From Labia minor (lineage: Eukaryota > Arthropoda > Insecta > Dermaptera > Spongiphoridae), in NCBI GenBank assembly GCA_963082975.1, contig OY720345.1, positions 30,884,611 through 30,948,610 on the forward strand: a stretch of 64,000 nt of DNA. Direction: 5' to 3'. Both the position numbers and the translations under genes were made by a program. Positions 1-10,395 of the stretch are shown piece by piece. The first letter of the stretch is position 1. Each line of letters begins with the position of its first letter. The notes beneath the pieces were generated by a model that was not told the origin of the DNA, searched no databases, and was given only the letters and a program-made list of their open reading frames with translations.

Positions 1-164
1 GGGGGCTCCGCCCCCTGTACCCCCCCGAGTAAAAGGTTTTCATCCATTTTGTTTCAATCAGTATATTACATAAAACATTCATTTCTTTTTGTGTTCTTAT
101 TTAAAATACATTTTAATTTAATCACTAAATTAATTATATATATTATTATTGTATATGTTATATC

Positions 165-620
165 TTTCTATCTAAGTGACTCTAAGGAACTCGAAAGTTC
201 TAGGCCGCAGCAACCACATTTCTCCAAGTGTCCCTATCCTGAGCCCTTGTCCCATCTCTCTTACGTCCCTTCCTACACGTCCTTGGTCTTCCAAGCGGAC
301 GTTTTCCAATCCAAAATCTTTTTCCTCTCCCATTCTAGCCGCGTCCCGTGCCTAACCCTAACTATTTCTGAAGATGCATAGAGGTCATGCAATTCCTCGA
401 TGTGCAGTCTCCGCCATTCCCCGGTGACCTCATCTTTCTTTGGCCAATAAATGCTGGAAAGAATACTCTGGATCTACTCTCATCTCCCAGGGTCATAGAC
501 CTTGTGCGTCCCACCCATATAATACAACAGGCAAAATAATTGGTTTATATATTTTAATTTTGATTCCTTTTGATAATAATTTTGATGAGATAAGCCTCTT
601 TACTGCATGATAACAGGCGT
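165..620 (-). pseudogene. Non-LTR retrotransposon RT C-terminal tail carried by the Helitron
   Basis: Minus-strand translation gives phrases typical of the end of LINE ORF2: an ILPVVLYGW-like segment, GDESRFRVFENRIL in sister copies, PKKDEVTG, GRPRTCRKGRKRDG and AQDRDTWRNVV. The reading frame is broken and no endonuclease or complete palm is present. The same segment recurs inside the Helitron copies at 20297, 35315, 44214 and 56370, so it travels as cargo. Whether it was captured or inserted before amplification cannot be told from this window. Confidence 0.75.
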
Positions 621-1959
621 TTCCCGATTACAACTTCGATTTAAATTCTTCTCAAATATTATTATCCTTCGTGATTACATTCAATTTTTCTACATATTCA
701 AATTCTAAATTTTGTATATAGATTTTGTTACTAAATATTTTTTCTTATCACCATTAATTTCAATCTGAATTAGAAGAAAATTATAAATTACCTCCACTTC
801 CAGCCCATTTACCTATCCAGGCATCTTAATTTCTTAACACTCCGTTTTTTTGAAAATTAAAATAAAAGGAGATAAATAGTTTTAAATTATATTCGAATGG
901 TCTATTATATTCTATATATCAGTATTTTTTTTCTGAATTTAATACCAAGTTGATTTTCAAAATTTTCCATTCTTTATGCATATGATTGATTACATGTGTT
1001 AAAATTTAAAAAAATTCAAATATTCTAATTTTTCAATTTAAATACAATTGAATATTATTTTTTATTAATATCATATCAAAAAAGAGAATTTATTAAAAAT
1101 TAAAAATAAAAAAAGAAGCCTATTAATAAAAAAATATAATAGAATACAATAATTTTGATTTAAAACAAATTTTAATTTAAAAAAAAAATACTCAATATAA
1201 AAAAGACATAAATTTAAAACATCTCGTAATATCATTTGTCTAAAAAACATATTTTAATTAACCAAGAAATCATTTTTGCACTTAAAATATATTTGTAATT
1301 AATAATTGAAACAAAAACAAAAATAATAAAATTTTGTCATTTTAATTGAAGTTTTGAAAATATTTTTGTATTGATAAAAGTTTAAAAATAATATATTCAG
1401 TTTTTTTAAGCTTTCACTTTCAAATAGAAAAGAAGAAATATTCAATTATATAGAAAGAATAAATAAAAATTAAGTTAAATATGATCTAAATATTTTATTA
1501 AATAAATTTAAATGAGAACTTTTAGAATAAATTATTTAATTTAATTGATATTTAAATATTAGAATTTAAAATAAAAAGTGAAATATTATAATAATTTTTA
1601 AATTCTGAGCAATATGCAGACAAAAACCTTTTTTTTATATATAGATAGTCGAGCTGGGGATGGCAATATGGGTTTTTCCAAAAAGAGAAAGTTACCCCCC
1701 CCCCCCCCGAGGCCCTAGTAGGGATTAATTTAATTATTTATTATATTTCAAAGGAATATTTTAATATCATTTTAAATGAATGAATGAAAATTCAAATTTT
1801 ATATAGTTTACATAATTATTAATTTAATAAAATAAAATTTAATATTATAATTTAATAAAATAAAATTTAATAATAAAATTTAATTTAATAAAATATTAAA
1901 ATAATAAAAATTAATAAATTTAAAAAAAAAATATATAATACTTAAAGAAAAAAATGTGC

Positions 1960-2032
1960 CTTTGCGAGTTTCGAACTCAGAGTGCAAAGTTATAAGATGG
2001 CGCGCTAGCTAGTTTACCCATCAACCAGTATT
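1960..2032 (-). other. tRNA-like module inside the Helitron
   Basis: The minus strand shows a B-box-like GAGTTCGAAACTC near 1962-1974 and an A-box-like stretch about 50 bases upstream, in tRNA spacing. It sits between flanks conserved in the Helitron copies ending at 49455 and 61192, where the module itself differs. It is not a confident functional tRNA: acceptor pairing is poor. Confidence 0.45.
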
Positions 2033-2454
2033 GTTTGGAAGCTTCTTATAAGGGTATATATAAGATTTCAAATTTTCGCCACCAGCGCCTCTATGAGCTA
2101 GTATGGTAACTAAACTATTTTTAATTAATTAGCATTTCCTGGACACACCTTACCAATTAGCGGTTTTCTAAAGGAAGTCTGACATGCCCTGAGACCTACT
2201 GAATATACATAAAAAATTTCATAAGAATCGGTCAAGTCGTTTCGGAGGAGTATGATTTCAAAGTTTTGTGACACGAGAATTTTATATATAAGATATATAT
2301 ATATATATAAAATCTCTCATGAACCATTATAATATTTATTATTTATGGGGATAAAAGAAAAAGAAAAATATACGAGTAGACTATTTATGACGACTTTCAA
2401 TTTGTTGGTATTCTTGTTGATTAGTTTTTTCCTTATCTTTTACAATAATTAAAA

Positions 2455-2665
2455 TTATTAACATTTTTACTATCTCGCCAGAGATATTATTGGGATCACG
2501 AAAATTTTTGATGTTGAGATTTTGATGTTTTTATACGTTTTGAAGGTTCCTGAATCATTTTCACTAAGGTTGAGAAAAATGTCTGTGTATGTGTGTGTAT
2601 GTGTGTGTTTATATGTAGACAAGATTACGCAAAAACGGTTTCAAATGATATATATTTAAAATAAA
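2455..2665 (-). repeat. Repeat family F, truncated copy
   Basis: Begins TTTTTACTATCTCGCCAGAG and continues with the segment also found near 62060-62240, ending in a TG/TATG microsatellite and GTAGACAAGATTACGC. The other end of the family (CCGGTACTTTCAGCGATTC side) is missing. Other copies are near 10440, 14225, 26940, 50405 and 62050. Confidence 0.6.
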
Positions 2666-2796
2666 TGTGTATAACTTTCTTAATTCATATAAAAAATTTA
2701 ATAAATATGATAAAATGACATTAATTGAATGAAAATAGTAACTTTTATGATAAATTAGATAATTTAAATTAAGATTAAAATTAATATAAAGTTTAT

Positions 2797-3572
2797 ATAT
2801 TTTAATAATCTAGTTAATTGATAAAGCATGACATGAACAGTGTCTTCGAATTGAAATAGACATCAAATGAATTATTATTAAATGTTTTATATTAAATATT
2901 AATTTATGGTTTATTCAATAAATATATAGATTGTATATATATATAAATAATAATTATTATTTAATTATAAGATAAAAATACCAGAAGAGAGTAAAATCAT
3001 AATAAATCAATATACTCAATCAATTTACTAATTCAAATTTAAGAATATTATTAAAATTAATTAATATTATTAAAACAGTTAGTAAAGTTTACATTTTTAA
3101 TCTTCTGAGCGGCTGCTGGATAATCCAGGTACTTTAAATATGAAAATTTTCAATTTGGAAACTAGCGCAGCGGGTTGCCTAAATGCCAGGGGCTCTTCCT
3201 AGCCAGCCGCTCAGTGGTAGTCTATCGGTGTTGGTGTGTGAGTGTTAATTTAAATAAATAACAAAAAAATAAAATTATATAGTTCTATATAAACTTATAA
3301 AAATCTTTTTTCAATATATTACATAAGAATAAATTTTTTTTATTTATCTTTTATATTTTATACTGGGATAATCTAAATAATAATATAATGTATTTTTATA
3401 TTTACTCGAGATTATTCTGATGCATGGCACTTTTTAAGGGTTTTTATATAATTTGAATAAACCACATAAATTAATGTTCATTATAAAACATTTAATAAGA
3501 ATTCATCTGATGTCTATTTCAATTCGAAGTCACTGTTCATGTTTTATCAATTGGCTGGATTATTAAAATATT
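2797..3572. mobile_element. Element with ~120-bp terminal inverted repeats
   Basis: The sequence at 2797-2925 (core CTTCGAATTGAAATAGACAT) is repeated in inverse orientation at 3445-3572 (core ATGTCTATTTCAATTCGAAG). The interior holds a smaller hairpin whose ends are CTGAGCGGCTG (about 3106) and CAGCCGCTCAG (about 3204). No coding potential. It is a foldback-type MITE or two nested ones; the superfamily is not assigned. Confidence 0.65.
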
Positions 3573-4000
3573 TAATTTATTATAAGTTTTTAATTAATTA
3601 AATATCATTTAAAATATTTAAATCATACTAAAAATAATTATATTAATTTATTTCATAAATTAGATCAAACTTATTTAATATTTTAATAGAAATTAAGATT
3701 TAATGTTTTTTAATTTTATCTATTTAAATGAATATCAATTTAAAAAATGAAAATTGTTTTTAAGAGATTATTATATAAAAAAATATATAGTATGCTATAA
3801 ATATATATTCCAAAATCTAATAATTAAGTCACCCTGAAATAAATATTTTGATTTTAATATTTCTAAATACTATTTATTAATTTATCTTAATTAATAAAAA
3901 ATACATAAATTGAATTTCCTCATGAGACTTAAACAGTTTAATTCGCCTTTCTAAGTCATGTGGATATTTTTCAAGTTCAAAAACATATATTAGTATATAC
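3573..4000. other. AT-rich spacer
   Basis: Low-complexity AT-rich sequence. I see no gene, exon homology or clear repeat end in it. Confidence 0.5.
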
Positions 4001-4753
4001 CAGAGGTGGGGAACCTGCGGCCTCGAGGGAAGATGATTTTCCCGAGGATAAAACCAATACATTCGTGGTGATATGTAAAAAAATCTCCTCATGTGAAACC
4101 CTTCCCTTCCTATCGTCGATCGCTAATACTACCACTTCCAAAAGTTGATCAATTCATCCCACTGATGCATTAAGTAAATATACCAAATTTTATCAAAATC
4201 CGTTGAGCCGTTCAGGCTGTACACATCTATACGGACGGACGGACAGAGGGATGGACGGACAGACATCATGCTAAAAATACTTTTTTCTGTTAAGAAAATG
4301 CATGATTCGTGGAGATATGTAAAAATCTCCACATGTGAAATTTGGTGTGAAAACAATACCTCCCTTACTATCGTCGGTCGGTAAAAACATTTAAAAACGC
4401 AAATTACAGATGCACATTTAGAGGATCAATTAAAGCTGTGTGTTACGAAGCTTGATCCAAATATACAATTACTGTCAAACAAAAAACAAAGCCAAATAAG
4501 TCACTAACTTAGTAAATAAAAAAATATTTTTTATTGTATTATTTTATAATATTTTTATATTATTTTATATTTATATTATATTTAAAATTTTGTAGTATTA
4601 TATTTTATTTTTTCTTTATAATGCAATAGATTGTTAAATTTATAGAAAAACTATACAAAAGTCACTTTCTTAGGTCAATCAGCTTATGCGGCCTCTTTTA
4701 TTGCTAACTAATTTAAATGTGGCCTCTAATGGTAAAAAGGTTCCCCACCTCTG
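4001..4753. mobile_element. hAT-type MITE with 8-bp target duplication
   Basis: Terminal inverted repeats CAGAGGTGGGGAACC and GGTTCCCCACCTCTG are flanked by identical 8-bp duplications GTATATAC at 3993-4000 and 4754-4761. An 8-bp duplication and CAG...CTG ends are hallmarks of hAT elements. No transposase is visible; part of repeat family E lies inside. Confidence 0.9.
4028..4388 (+). repeat. Repeat family E fragment nested in the hAT MITE
   Basis: Contains the family core CAAAATCCGTTGAGCCGTTC, an (ACGG)n microsatellite, ACAGACATCATGC and the end CGTCGGTCGGTAAAA. Related copies are at 7010, 23561 (inverted) and 53345 (inverted, deleted), and as the middle part of every repeat B copy. Confidence 0.65.
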
Positions 4754-4870
4754 GTATATACCGTATATATTGAAGTGTTATTTTGGGGGCAGTAAGGTAT
4801 AAAAATAAAAGAAATTGATTTTTTTAAAAAAATATGTTGAACATTTTATTTATAATTTTAGTGTGTGTAA

Positions 4871-5360
4871 TGTTATATAAAAGAATAGGTTAGATGGATG
4901 AATATTAGGTGTATTGGTCGCAACAAGGGTGTAATGGTAGCACTTTGGAATAGTAAATCCAACTTCAGGGTGTTTTTTCTTTCTGGAAGGGTGGAGAATT
5001 CTAGGAAAGCGATGTGAAGAGAACTGTTGATTCCTGGCGAAGGCAGCGTGAACTGGTGGTCCCGGAGAGACACAGCGCTGGACCGTGATATTGGGATTCG
5101 GTCCGATTATAGATGTCGTCAGCCCATGCTTCTGGACTCCTTGACTGCTTGTCCACTTCCTTCAGGACTCCTCGTCCTCTCTCTTAGGACTCTCCTTGTC
5201 CTGCACTCGTTGTCGACTGCTCGCAAACACTCGCCTCCGGCCAGCTTTTCCCCTCACTTCTTCACTTCTCCTTGCTGATATCCAATCAGATTCTCGATCT
5301 GGATGCAACTCGGGGAAGGTTTTTATTTGACCCGGCTTAAAGGGATTTCTGGTAACACTT
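4871..5360. other. GC-rich unidentified insert, possibly a solo LTR
   Basis: This island is far richer in G and C than its surroundings and has no long open frame. It begins TGTTATATAA and ends GGTAACA, which would fit TG...CA LTR ends, but the flanks (TGTAA and CTTTA) do not form a target duplication. If it is a solo LTR it is old, or the boundaries are wrong. No second copy is present in the window. Confidence 0.25.
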
Positions 5361-5761
5361 TATTTCCACACTTAATTCCTATTAATTAGCTTTTTCTTAA
5401 CAAAAACTATTTTAAAATCGTTTCTCAAGGAATTTTATACAAATAGAATTTTCACAAGAACCCCTATGATTAAAATTTCATTACAATATATATATTGTTA
5501 GTACTAAATGAGGTTAAAAACTAATTTGTTTAAAAATAAAAATATATTAAGAAAATTAATATATGATTTTATATCATAATAAATTGGAATGAATTGCCTA
5601 AATAGTTTCTATAAGTATTCATTTTAATTGTATTAAAATTTAATTAAAATTAAAAACAATGATAAATCATTCAAATTAATAAATTAAATCCCTACTAAAT
5701 TTTCATTGAGAATACAATTAAAAATAACTTTTTCCACATTTTTTTTTTCAATTAAATCTAG
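5361..5761. other. AT-rich sequence upstream of OR-A remnant
   Basis: No exon, promoter or repeat end recognised. If OR-A was once complete, this is intron 5 sequence. Confidence 0.4.
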
Positions 5762-6754
5762 ATAATATAATTACGAATTTTCTTAATTTAAAAGATCAAT
5801 CATACAAATATAAATTAATTATAATAATGAATCGTGCAAATAGATCTGTAATTATTAAAACTGGAATGTTTTTCACGATTACATTACAGACATATTCTCA
5901 AGTAATTATTTATTTTGATTTTTTAATAATTTTTGGTAGATTAAAAAACTTAATGTTTTATATAAAAAAAATATTGACATTTGAAATGAATTGATTCACC
6001 TTGATTTACAATATAAAATAAAACATTTATATGATAATTTACAATAAACTTTATCTCATACTTGAACGTATTGAAATTTAAACTGACAGATAATACATTT
6101 TTAAATGTTGAGAATTCTCTTCAAAGGAAATTGTTCATGTCCAAATTTCATTCCTGAGAGTAAAAAAAAACACTCGCAGATAGAAGAGACTACGTTCGAG
6201 TTCCTTTCAAGAAAGTTAAAAAAATATTGGATCGAATTAGTATTTAATAATAGAGTTTACCAAAAGGATCCACAGAAGACTTTCTAGTGGACCTGAGTTG
6301 GATTCCCTGAATTTCTCGGGTCTTTGGGTAGGAGATCCATCCAGTCTAAAATTAGACTAGACTTGAAATAAAAAGTAGCGGCCTCGATTAAAAAAATCAA
6401 GGTAAAAGTTGAGAGGATCGGTTCTACTGATCATAGAACACTTCTAACGCTCGTAGGCAGCAACCAGCTTGATAGACTATGTCCTTTCATTCAACCAGTT
6501 TTTTTCTTTTTTTTAATGTTTATCGATTAATAATACGATCTGAATATCTTAGTTCTACTGACTAAACGAAAACAAAAAAAATTTTAATTATAAAATATTT
6601 TTGAATATATTTTTAAACTGAGAGAGATTATCTTTACGGATTGTATCTTCGATTGACACTACAATTATTTATCATTTTAAGAATTTAATTTTTGTTTTAG
6701 ATGCTTAATTCTGCTTATACATTTTTAACACTTCTTCATCAAGTCTATGATTAA
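5762..6754 (+). pseudogene. OR-A: odorant receptor remnant, exons 6 and 7
   Basis: Two pieces match the last two exons of the intact ORs downstream. The exon 6 piece (to 5901, donor GT at 5902) encodes YKYKLI..MNRANRSVIIK and FFTITLQTYSQ. Exon 7 (6701-6754, after a TTTTAG acceptor) encodes MLNSAYTFLTLLHQVYD and a stop. This is the C-terminal membrane region of a 7tm_6 receptor. The start of exon 6 is degraded: the nearest acceptor (AG at 5760-5761) gives a 140-bp exon instead of 156 bp, in the wrong phase for the exon 5/6 junction of the family. Exons 1-5 are absent between 1 and 5700, where Helitron and MITE sequence lies. They may be upstream of the window or lost. Probably a pseudogene. 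Confidence 0.7.
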
Positions 6755-6874
6755 AATAAAATGAATTATTTATGGACACATTTAATAATTATACTTATAT
6801 TAAATATTTAATTTCCTTAGAGTACTCTTAACGGTTATATTTATCTAATTTTTAAAATATAGTATAATGTATAG

Positions 6875-7837
6875 CAGTGATTCTCAACCTGGGCGATATC
6901 GCCCCCTGGGGGGCGATCGACATCTTAAAGGGGACGATTATTTGTCTATACGATTTTGGGGGCGATAAGTTATTTTTGGGGGGCGAAATCATTTTCAACT
7001 CTAAAATAAGTTGACCTGTGGCCAGGTCCGAACCGACCGACCGTTTGAAGTAAATTAATTTCCAGCTACAGAAACAATTTCAAATAATTTTAATATATCT
7101 ATTAATGTAATAAAAAACAGATATGGATATAACATAAATATTTTTAATTTTATTTTATTTATAATATATATGTAAGACCAGGCTGTGACGTCATGAATGG
7201 CTAGATGACGTCATATAATTTTAAATCAAGAAAAACATAATGAAGATGATTTTTCCCGATGATAAAACCAATACATTCGTGGTGATATGTAAAAAAATCT
7301 CCTCATGTGAAATTTGGTGTGAAAATAACCCTTCCCTTCCTATTTTCGATCGCTAATACTAACACTTCCGGTATCAGGATTTGCACCAAAAGTTGATCAA
7401 TTCATCCCACTGATGCATTAAGTAAATATACCAAATTTCATCAAAATCCGTTCAGCCGTTCAGGCTGTACACATCTATACGGACGGACGGACAGACGGAC
7501 GGACGGACGGACGGACAGACATCATGCTAAAAATACTTTTTTCTGTTAAGAAAATGCATGATTCGTGGAGATATGTAAAAATCTCTACATGTGAAATTTG
7601 GTGTGAAAACAATACCTCCCTTACTATCGTCGGTCGGTAAAAAAGATCAGATGATTTTGCAATCAGGTTCTGAAACTCGATTTTTCAATATGGCTCTAAG
7701 TATCACCTAGTGTACCTACCTTATATTAGGGATTATCATGTAATTTTTATCTGTAAAAATTTATAGGGGGGGGGGGGCGAATTAAGAAGCGGGTCTTACA
7801 AAGGGGGCGTTTGGTCCAAAAAGGTTGAGAAACACTG
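6875..7837. mobile_element. hAT-type MITE, 963 bp, with nested repeat E
   Basis: The ends are CAGTGATTCTCAACCTGGG and AAAGGTTGAGAAACACTG, flanked by an exact 8-bp duplication ATGTATAG at 6867-6874 and 7838-7845. Subterminal G-rich/C-rich stretches (GGGGGGCGAT) are typical of this hAT MITE type. Repeat family E occupies about 7010-7640. Confidence 0.9.
7010..7640 (+). repeat. Repeat family E, fullest copy
   Basis: Begins ACCTGTGGCCAGGTCCGAAC with the inner CCGACCGACCG and ends CTATCGTCGGTCGGTAAAA, so the two ends carry matching inverted CGGTCGG words. The interior has CACTTCCGGT, AAATTTCATCAAAATCCGTT, an (ACGG)n run and ACAGACATCATGC. The same unit in inverse orientation lies at 23561-24178. 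No coding capacity. Confidence 0.65.
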
Positions 7838-7845
7838 ATGTATAG

Positions 7846-8389
7846 TATAATGATTAAAATTCTACATAGTGATATAGTATTAATATATGATAAAAAATAG
7901 TAATTGTGAATTTTTTCAATTAATAATAATATAATATTGTAATAGTGGCATTTGTTTCTCTATTGAGATAGTAAAAAAATAATATTTGAAACTGAAATAT
8001 TTATATTAACATAATACTTGTATATTTATAATTCTATTAATTTATTCTAATAATTTATTGAATAAATTTTAATACAAAAAAAAAAAAAAAAAAGTCTCAT
8101 CTTTGGGAAAATTGATTTTAATTGTTTTTCTTATTTATAGTAGTGAATCAACAGGTGCTAATAAATGTTAAATGCTATACAAAACAATGAAATTGAACAA
8201 AATATATAAATATATATTGTATATAAAGATCAAGAATTTTTAATTAAGTATAAATTTTTTATTTAACTATTATAGGATTGTTTAATAATTGCAAAAATCA
8301 ATTAAACACTAAACAAAATTAATATTTTTATGATATTAATAATAATATTATAAATATGTTTGGATTATATAATTTTATTTATATACTAA
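7846..8389. other. AT-rich spacer
   Basis: AT-rich with a poly-A run near 8078. No gene or repeat boundary seen. Confidence 0.4.
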
Positions 8390-9290
8390 CTAGCTGAGTA
8401 GCTACTCAGACCCCCTCCGGCTCTCTTCGCACCTTAATCAGTAAATTAAATATATATTTTATTGTATATTTTATAATAGAGTATAATATTTTTTAATCAT
8501 TTTGATATTTTAATTTCATTGCTTGATATTTATTGGATATTTTTAATTATAATGAAATTTAAGAAAATCTAAAGTTAAAGACTTGAGACATTTTATAAAA
8601 GTAAAATTAATATTTTTTTCTATCTAAATATAAACTGAAAATATATACATTCATTAATAGTATTAATTTAAATCAATTGATTTATTTGTTTTTTTATTAA
8701 GTTCTATTTTTCTAGACCATAGTTATTTTCCTCCCTTAGAAGAAACTTATCTAACTCTGTGGCCAGTCTCTGTCCTGACCGACCACCATCAAACACCTAT
8801 TCTCCCTCTCCAACTTCTTCAAGTTCTCCTTTATCTTTGGTCGACCAACTGAAGGTTTATCAATTGGTCTACCCATAACTAACCAAATTTCTTGCTTGTC
8901 TTTCGCATTCTTCTAGTCACGTGATCTATATATTTAATTTACATTTGTTTGATTTATTATGATAAAATTTAAACAAAGAAAAATTTTCAATTTATTAATT
9001 TATACATTTTAATTTAAACTGAGTCATACGCTTTGTCAAAACTCTGAGTTATTTGTGAACAGAAATATTGAATGTTCTTAGCGCGATTAAATTTGATCTA
9101 ATGTTGTCCGATTTTACCTTAATCTGCATTGTTATTCTCCTAAGATTAGAAGAAACTTATAAATTGGCTCCCCTTCCACCCCAATTCATTTACCAATCCA
9201 TGTTGCATGAGGCATCTAAAGTTCTTCATTTGTCTAGAACCCTTTCCTTTTTTTTACCGATCGACGGTAGGAAGGGAGGATGGTAAATTT
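8390..9290 (-). mobile_element. Helitron-related remnant with LINE tail
   Basis: A minus-strand 3' end is suggested by CTAG at 8390-8393 preceded by a host A, next to the palindrome CTGAGTAGCTACTCAG. The following several hundred bases align by eye to the interior of the Helitron at 44214 (around 45455-45690), and 9145-9230 resembles its LPPQFI-type segment. Minus-strand 8740-8935 encodes a diverged LINE C-terminus (GRPIDKPSVGRPK, GQDRDW). The 5' end is not identified. Confidence 0.5.
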
Positions 9291-9894
9291 ATTTTGAGAG
9301 GTGATTTGAATGTGCCAACTGTTTCCAATGTTTAACGATGTAAAAATTTTACTCTAAATTAAAAATAAATTGCGTATCTCATTTTTTTTTTAAATGGATT
9401 TACACCACTTTCAAAATAAACAGTCCATATATTGCATTATTAAACATTATTAAGAGAAGTTAATTATTTATTTAATAAATAAAAATTTATTGTCTGAGAA
9501 AGGAGTTTGTATTCAAATGATCTATTTGGGGAGCATAGGAGTTGAAACAATAAATCGGCCAAGATTAAGGTTTGATTTCTTCATTAAACAAATGTCATTT
9601 AAAACAAATCCAAAATTTATTAAAAATAATAATCATATAATAAAATCAATATTATCTAAATAGAAAATTGTAACAAATCAAATATTCTCAAGAAAAAAAC
9701 GAATGATATTGATTAAATTTTAAATTTTTGATTAAATATATTTTAGGAATCGGATTGACTGAGATTTTTTGATGTTTTATTTTAATTAATTATTCCCTTT
9801 ATTAAATAATTCAATAATATAAATACGGCTTAATATACATATAAAATTGTTCTATAAGAGCATTTTAATATCATTCTTTAGAAATTGTCCCAGA
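9291..9894 (+). promoter_or_regulatory. Upstream region of OR-B
   Basis: A TATA-like TATAAATA lies at 9818-9825, about 75 bp before the ATG. GAATGATATTGATTAAAT near 9702 is a weak counterpart of the GAATGCTGATTGATAT block found upstream of OR-C, OR-D and OR-E at a similar distance. No other feature is seen. Confidence 0.4.
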
Positions 9895-10356
9895 ATGGAC
9901 GAATTTCAATTAAATCAAAGTATTTTGTATGTTGTTGGAGTTTGGGGTAACTCCAAGAAATATAAAATTTTTATGTTATTTAATGTAGTGAGTTTTTTAT
10001 TTCTGATTAGTACAATAGCATCTACTTTAGTAACTGAATGGCCTAATATGGATATAGTTGGATTAAATATATCAGTTTGTATATCATTTATTGAATCGAT
10101 GTTTAAAATATTAAACCTGGTATGTAAAAGAAATTCATTAATTTCTATCTGAAATTGCATTATGGCAAAATATATTATTTAATTAAATTTTCATTATGTT
10201 TACAACAAACAGTTGTACCTAAACTCCTACCTACAATTTCTTTTACCTTCTAAACTTTAACTTCAAAAGAGAGATGCCTCATCATCCTCCAATTATCTTC
10301 ACACCCAACTCGGTCTTGGCCAAATAAATAAAATGTAATTTTAATTGTAATAATGC

Positions 10357-10395
<39 letters not shown>

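Larger units (their letters stand above)
1..2293 (-). mobile_element. Chimeric Helitron, cut by the window start
   Basis: The window opens a few dozen bases inside the 3' end of a Helitron read on the minus strand; the CTAG terminus and hairpin seen in full copies at 35315 and 56370 lie just outside. The 5' end is at 2292-2293, minus strand TCTTATATATAAAATTCTCG, followed by a host T, so the flank fits insertion between A and T. A second Helitron-type 5' end (minus TCTATATATAAAAAAAAGG) lies internally near 1630-1650, followed by a poly-C tract at about 1697. The two-part structure is the same in the copies at 35315 and 56370. No Rep/helicase gene is visible, so it is non-autonomous. Confidence 0.8.

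Noticed and set aside
1960-2032. A genuine tRNA gene (also at 49128, 60106, 60853)
   Set aside because: A- and B-box-like words are present but acceptor stems do not pair well and the copies sit in mobile elements.
3877-4356. Short open frames on both strands around 3.9-4.4 kb
   Set aside because: They fall in the hAT MITE and repeat E, and related frames appear wherever repeat E occurs.
9068-9286. 72-aa open frame near 9.1 kb
   Set aside because: It overlaps Helitron-derived sequence that also occurs, non-open, in other Helitron copies.
9847-9894. Upstream Met as the start of OR-B
   Set aside because: OR-C and OR-E begin at MDEF and OR-D at MNEF in the same exon position; the 16 extra residues have no counterpart in them.
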